Assembly (NCBI GenBank): GCA_024637035.1
Contig: JAGXFW010000024.1
Location: 1 to 64,000, forward strand
DNA: 64,000 bases
Reading direction: 5' to 3'
Origin: Actinomycetes bacterium
Lineage (GTDB): Bacteria > Actinomycetota > Thermoleophilia > RBG-16-64-13
In this document: positions 60,153 to 64,000 of the stretch, piece after piece
Position numbering within the stretch: position 1 is the stretch's first letter
Layout of the letters: each line of letters opens with the position of its first letter
Program-made: the position numbers and the translations under genes
The notes under the pieces: model-generated
What the model was told of the DNA's origin: nothing
Seen by the model: the letters and a program-made list of their open reading frames with translations, nothing else
Database searches by the model: none

Positions 60153-61205
60153 GTGGCTAGGAGCACCGCCGGACCCATAGACCTGCGCAGCGATACGGTG
60201 ACTCGTCCGTCGCCCCAGATGCGACAAGCCATGGCGGACGCCTTGGTCGGCGACGACGTCTACTCCGAAGACCCCACCATCAACATGTTGCAGGAGCGGG
60301 TCGCGGGGATCCTGGGCAAGGAAGCTGCGCTGTTCGTGCCCTCGGGCGTCATGGGGAACCAGCTCTGCGTGCGAACTCACACTCGCCCCGGCGACGAGGT
60401 GCTCATACACGAACTCGGGCACATCCTCAACTACGAAGGCGGTTCCGCGGCCGCCCTGGCCGGGGTCCAATTGAGGCCGCTGCGTGGCGAGCATGGCCAG
60501 TTCGATCCCGCCGACGTCACCGACGCGATCCGACCGGCGCAGGAGCACTTCGCCCACAGTCGCCTGGTCTGCTTCGAGAACACCCACAACCGGGCTGGTG
60601 GGACGGTGTGGTCGCTGCCACGCATGAGAGCGGTGGCCGAGCAGGCTCGCGAGCATGGCCTCGCGGTGCATCTGGACGGTGCCCGTCTTTGGAACGCCCA
60701 CGTCGCGACGGGCGTGCCTTTGAACGCCTATTGTGCGCTGGTCGACTCGGTGTCGGTGTGTTTCTCGAAGGGGCTGGGGGCACCCGTGGGTTCGGTGATC
60801 GCCGGCTCGGCGGAATTCATCCGAGAGGCGCGATTCCACCGGAAGAAGTATGGCGGCGCGATGCGTCAGGTGGGCATCCTCGGGGCGGCGTGTCTCTACG
60901 GTCTCGATCACAACATCGAGAGGCTGGCCGACGACCATCGGAACGCCCACATCCTTGCCGACCGACTTCGGGGGGTGGAGGGCATCTCGATCCCCCACCG
61001 CGTGGAATCGAACATCGTGATGCTGGAACTCGCGGACAGAGGTGTCACGGCGGCCGACGTGGTGCAGGCCTTGGCTGCCGAGGGCGTGCTCGTGGGGCCG
61101 GTGGACCGCACCAGGGTGCGCTTCGTGACGCACATGGATGTGGATCACGAGCAGGCGGAATCGGCCGGCGAGATCGCGGCGAGCGTCATCGGAGCGATGC
61201 ACTGA
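60153..61205 (+). CDS. ltaE: Low-specificity L-threonine aldolase
   Basis: A 350-residue PLP enzyme cleaving L-threonine (or allo-threonine) to glycine and acetaldehyde. PLP lysine Lys206 is in [41 protein letters not shown] and [13 protein letters not shown] are family motifs. GTG 60153 is 6-7 bases after AAGGGAG; a TATGAT (60119-60124) is a possible -10. Placed after AOR and a class II aldolase, it could supply acetaldehyde to AOR and glycine to the gcv genes. Confidence 0.92.
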   Translation: MARSTAGPIDLRSDTVTRPSPQMRQAMADALVGDDVYSEDPTINMLQERVAGILGKEAALFVPSGVMGNQLCVRTHTRPGDEVLIHELGHILNYEGGSAAALAGVQLRPLRGEHGQFDPADVTDAIRPAQEHFAHSRLVCFENTHNRAGGTVWSLPRMRAVAEQAREHGLAVHLDGARLWNAHVATGVPLNAYCALVDSVSVCFSKGLGAPVGSVIAGSAEFIREARFHRKKYGGAMRQVGILGAACLYGLDHNIERLADDHRNAHILADRLRGVEGISIPHRVESNIVMLELADRGVTAADVVQALAAEGVLVGPVDRTRVRFVTHMDVDHEQAESAGEIAASVIGAMH

Positions 61206-61242
61206 GCTCCCACCGGGGCATCGGCTCGGTCGACTGCGGCGC

Positions 61243-61746
61243 ATGAGCGCGGGGAGCGGTCGCCTCGGGGCGGAAGACCCCGGCGCGCCGTATGCCCGTC
61301 TCGCGGTCGTGGCGCTGATCCGGGAGCCCGAGCAGTCACGGTGGTTGCTCGTGCGTGCGCCGCCGGCGCCCCCGGCACCGCTGGGCGCCCGGGAGTCGTG
61401 GGCTCCCCCCGGGGGTCGTCTCGAGCGCGATGAGGGCCTCGAGCAGGCGGTGGTGCGCGAGATGCGGGAGGAGTTGGGCCTGGAGGTAGGGGTCGCCGGG
61501 CCCTGCTACGCCTATCTCACCATGCACAAGGGGGAACGCACGTTGGCCGTCAGTATGGCGTGCCGCGCACCCGGCCCCGCACCCCCGCTCACCTTGGACC
61601 CGGCCGAAGTGCTGGATGCTCGCTGGGTAGCGGTTGAAGAGTGGCTCGACATGGCGGCGGGCGGTTCCACCCCCTGGTCGGCTGGGGACATCAGCCAGGC
61701 GACCATGCTGGCAACGATGTTGCTCGACGTGAAGCCGGGCGCGTGA
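61243..61746 (+). CDS. Nudix hydrolase
   Basis: A 167-residue pyrophosphohydrolase. The Nudix box runs from about residue 57 to 80 (GGRLERDEGLEQAVVREMRE then ELG), with Glu residues for magnesium. The loop is followed by YAYLTMHKGER, a variable substrate segment. Its substrate is unknown. GTGA coupling joins it to the transporter gene that follows. Confidence 0.88.
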   Translation: MSAGSGRLGAEDPGAPYARLAVVALIREPEQSRWLLVRAPPAPPAPLGARESWAPPGGRLERDEGLEQAVVREMREELGLEVGVAGPCYAYLTMHKGERTLAVSMACRAPGPAPPLTLDPAEVLDARWVAVEEWLDMAAGGSTPWSAGDISQATMLATMLLDVKPGA

Positions 61747-62885
61747 CGGACGTTCCGACTCCTCCACGCCGTCCGGGCCTGATGGTCCGGCGGACGGTCT
61801 CCCTGGTGCCCGGCCTGGCGCTCACCATCGGTCTCGGATGGGCGAGCATCTGGCTGGCCGACGTCATCGGCGTCCGTCTACTCGGCTTCGACAAGACGCC
61901 GGTGTCTCCGGTGATGCTCGCCATCGTTCTGGGCCTGGTCGTCAGGGCGGTCGCTCCGTTCCCGGCGGCGCTCAAGCCGGGGGTGCAGTTCTCGGTCAAG
62001 AGGGTGCTCCGGTTGGGTATCATCCTTCTGGGCATACGTCTTTCCATCGGCGACGTGTTCAGCCTGGGTGCATACGGTGTGCCCATCGTCGTGATCTGCG
62101 TGGCGGCCGCCCTGTTCCTCACCACCCGCCTTAACCGCCTGCTCGGACTTCCCGGGCGCCTGGGGGCGCTGATCGCCGTGGGAACGTCGATCTGTGGCGT
62201 CACGGCGATCGTGGCCACGGCCCCCGTGATCGAGGCGGAGGAAGACGAAGTGGCGTATGCCGTCGCGGTCATCACCGTGTTCGGACTGATGGCCACACTG
62301 CTGTATCCCTTCGTGGCCCACCTCGTCTTCGGGGGACGCGAGGTGGAAGTGGGGCTCTTCCTGGGTACGGCCGTGCACGATACGTCGCAGGTGGTGGGAG
62401 CCGCCTCGGTGTACGCGGACATGTTCGGTGCGCCCCGGGTGCTGGACGTAGCCACGGTCACCAAACTGGTGCGCAACGTGTTCATGCTGGCGGTCATCCC
62501 GCTGGTGGCCTTCCACCATGCGCGGAGCAGCGGAGGTCAAGAGCAGTCTGGGAAGATCCCACTTGCCCGGCTGTTCCCGCAGTTCATCTTGGGCTTCCTT
62601 CTCTTGGCGGTGCTGCGCTCGATAGGAGATTCGGGCGTAGGCGGCGGGGATAACGCGTTCGGGGTGTGGGACGCCTCCGCCTGGACCTCTCTGCACGGCA
62701 CGCTCAAGACCTGGGCCGAGTACCTGCTGGTGGTCGCGCTTGCCGGCGTGGGGTTGAGCACGGATTTCCGCAGTTTCGGCCGGCTCGGGCTCAAGCCGTT
62801 CCTGGTCGGGCTCGGGGCCGCGTTGGCGGTGGGGGTAGTGAGTTTTGCCGCGATCTCGGCGCTTGGAAGCCTGGTGACCCTGTGA
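61743..62885 (+). CDS. YeiH/UPF0324 family transporter (putative sulfate exporter)
   Basis: A 380-residue membrane protein with about 10 helices. Family hallmarks: GIILLGIRLSIGDVF, GTSICGVTAIVATAPVIEAEEDEVAYA, GTAVHDTSQVVGAASVY and VALAGVGLSTDFRSFGRLGLKPF. GTG 61743 overlaps the Nudix stop. A sulfate- or sulfonate-related export role has been suggested for the family but is not firmly proven. Confidence 0.88.
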   Translation: MTDVPTPPRRPGLMVRRTVSLVPGLALTIGLGWASIWLADVIGVRLLGFDKTPVSPVMLAIVLGLVVRAVAPFPAALKPGVQFSVKRVLRLGIILLGIRLSIGDVFSLGAYGVPIVVICVAAALFLTTRLNRLLGLPGRLGALIAVGTSICGVTAIVATAPVIEAEEDEVAYAVAVITVFGLMATLLYPFVAHLVFGGREVEVGLFLGTAVHDTSQVVGAASVYADMFGAPRVLDVATVTKLVRNVFMLAVIPLVAFHHARSSGGQEQSGKIPLARLFPQFILGFLLLAVLRSIGDSGVGGGDNAFGVWDASAWTSLHGTLKTWAEYLLVVALAGVGLSTDFRSFGRLGLKPFLVGLGAALAVGVVSFAAISALGSLVTL

Positions 62886-62935
62886 CGACCTTCGGCGGCG
62901 AGCGGCGAGGCGTCTCGCCGCCGTCTTCGGATCGG

Positions 62936-64000
62936 CTACCGGCCGATGATCCTCTGAGTCAGTGCCGCCCGGTTCGAGCGGCGGCCGGTGCGCACCTCCA
63001 CCCGGTCGGCGCTGACCATCATCTTGGTGGCTAAGTTCACGCCTAGCCACCGCAACGGCTCCGGCTCCCACCGGCGCGAGCGATGGTCCACCCAGGGCAG
63101 TTTCGTGAGGGCGCTATCGGCCCCGGTGATCAGATCGGCTAGTGTGCGGCCCGCGAGGTTGGTGGTCGAGACACCGTTGCCCACGTACCCGTCGGCCCAC
63201 GCGAGGCCGGCGCCCCGGTCGTACCCCGCCGAGGTGGTCCAGTCGCGCGGGATCGCGACCGGCCCGCCCCACGTGTGAGTGACGCGCGCGGTGGCCGTCG
63301 GCGGCAAGAGCGTCGCGAGGACGGTCTTCAACATGGTGAAGACGGCGGGGTCTTGCTCGTAGGCGGAGTCGATGCGGGACCCGAGGTGGTACGGCGTTCC
63401 GCGACCCCCCAGTGCGATGCGGCCGTCGGCCGTGCGGGCCGCATAGATGATGAGATGCCGGGCGTCTGCCCACGTGGCGTGGTTCGTCCAGCCGAGTTCC
63501 CGCCACACCTCTTCGCCGAGCGGCTCGGTGGCGATCATGAGCGAGTACACAGGCACCAGGGAGCGTCGCATGCCGGGCAGGTCGACCGTGAAACTCTCGG
63601 TGGCCCGCACCACGACCTCGGCCTTCACGCGGCCGGCCGGGGTGTCGACGCCGCCTCGCTCCAGCGCGAGGGCCGGCGTGCGCTCGTAGATGGGCACTCC
63701 CAGGGCCTCGACGACACGGGCGAGTCCGCGGGCTAGTTTGGTTGGGTGGACACGCGCCGAGTGAGGGCAGTAGATGGCCCCGAGCGCGCCCTCGATGGCC
63801 ACGTGCTCGCGGGACTCATCGGCGCCGAGCAGGCGAAAATCTTCCTCGCCGAAGCTCCAGCTTCGCTCGTTGAGGACCTTGTCTCTCACGGTGCCGATCT
63901 GGGCCTGGTTCGTGGCGAAGACGAGGTTGCCGCCCACGTGGAAGTCGCAATCGATGCCTTCGGACGCGGCCACCCGACCGACCTCGTACACCGTGTCGAA
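62936..64000 (-). CDS. FAD-dependent amine oxidase/dehydrogenase of the DAO family (partial)
   Basis: The C-terminal 355 residues of a DadA/PuuB-like FAD enzyme; the N-terminus with the GxGxxG loop lies beyond base 64000. Visible are YCPHSARVHPTKLARGLA, RVKAEVVVRATESFTVDLPG, YVGNGVSTTNLAGRTLADLI (the C-terminal FAD-binding glycine loop) and GGPVAIPRD. The protein ends at RRSNRAALTQRIIGR. Similar to gamma-glutamylputrescine oxidase or glycine/sarcosine oxidase family members; substrate unknown. It is convergent with the YeiH gene. Confidence 0.87.
   Translation of the reverse strand, partial: FDTVYEVGRVAASEGIDCDFHVGGNLVFATNQAQIGTVRDKVLNERSWSFGEEDFRLLGADESREHVAIEGALGAIYCPHSARVHPTKLARGLARVVEALGVPIYERTPALALERGGVDTPAGRVKAEVVVRATESFTVDLPGMRRSLVPVYSLMIATEPLGEEVWRELGWTNHATWADARHLIIYAARTADGRIALGGRGTPYHLGSRIDSAYEQDPAVFTMLKTVLATLLPPTATARVTHTWGGPVAIPRDWTTSAGYDRGAGLAWADGYVGNGVSTTNLAGRTLADLITGADSALTKLPWVDHRSRRWEPEPLRWLGVNLATKMMVSADRVEVRTGRRSNRAALTQRIIGR

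Noticed and set aside
1-64000. tRNA, rRNA, CRISPR arrays, insertion sequences or prophage
   Set aside because: No T-loop/acceptor patterns, evenly spaced repeats, transposase or phage genes were recognised; the repeats found are short tandem ones inside or beside genes.

Overview
This window reads as chromosomal DNA of a high-GC bacterium, most likely an anaerobic or microaerophilic member of the Actinomycetota (Coriobacteriia-like or a neighbouring anaerobic class; this is inference). Reasons: a perfect Gram-positive/actinobacterial LexA box (CGAAC-N4-GTTCG) at dinB, high GC, very dense ATGA/GTGA gene overlaps, several GTG/TTG starts, and an anaerobe's gene set: rubrerythrin, A-type flavoprotein, MetV-like protein, tungsten-type aldehyde:ferredoxin oxidoreductase, hemerythrin, selenium metabolism and a complex I without the usual NADH dehydrogenase subunits. 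No rRNA, tRNA, CRISPR array, phage or insertion sequence was seen; the region looks like stable core chromosome.

Layout. 1-5984: O2/ROS/NO defence and redox proteins (rubrerythrin, DUF2769 protein, FprA; a MetV-like protein with its own regulator on the other strand; a rubredoxin-reductase-like flavoprotein and an FMN flavoprotein). 6017-7944: two-component system with a methionine-rich sensor loop. 7959-10353: dCTP deaminase (CTG start) coupled to a QueG-like Fe-S protein, then two small zinc-ribbon proteins and PspC. 10310-14096 (minus): Fur-family regulator, CbiM(N)-CbiQ-CbiO nickel/cobalt uptake and a GyrI-like protein. 14232-16843: selenophosphate synthetase SelD, itself a selenoprotein with an in-frame TGA, followed by an MFS exporter. 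16834-17627: RsbW/STAS regulatory pair.

17756-29224 is the most interesting part: a complex I locus split into two divergent operons, nuoB-C-D-[nuoI/gltD fusion]-polysaccharide deacetylase on the minus strand and nuoA-H-J-K-L-N on the plus strand. NuoE, F, G and M are missing from it. The NuoI subunit carries a complete GltD-type FAD/NAD(P)H oxidoreductase inserted between its N-terminal membrane-docking segment and its two [4Fe-4S] ferredoxin domain. The simplest reading is a complex I whose electron-input module has been replaced by an inserted flavoprotein.

29289-36628: glycosyltransferase, GH1 glycosidase, dodecin and glycine cleavage genes gcvT-gcvPA-gcvPB. 36797-39913: Spy/CpxP-like exported protein with a second two-component system. 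40107-48027: B12-binding radical SAM protein, overlapping parA-ftsZ pair, GNAT-AAA+ fusion, nitrilase-family amidase, GNAT and D-amino acid aminotransferase-like protein. 48252-55480: sigma-70 factor, endonuclease IV, rhomboid protease, queuosine-tRNA mannosyltransferase-like protein, glucose-6-phosphate isomerase and SOS-controlled DinB. 55573-64000: hemerythrin, zinc-ribbon/discoidin-like membrane protein, AOR, class II aldolase, threonine aldolase, Nudix hydrolase, YeiH transporter and a partial FAD amine oxidase/dehydrogenase.

How it may fit together (inference): the aldolases release aldehydes that AOR can oxidise to acids while reducing ferredoxin; glycine from threonine aldolase can feed glycine cleavage and one-carbon folate metabolism; reduced carriers could feed the unusual complex I; and the rubrerythrin/FprA/hemerythrin proteins protect this O2-sensitive metabolism.
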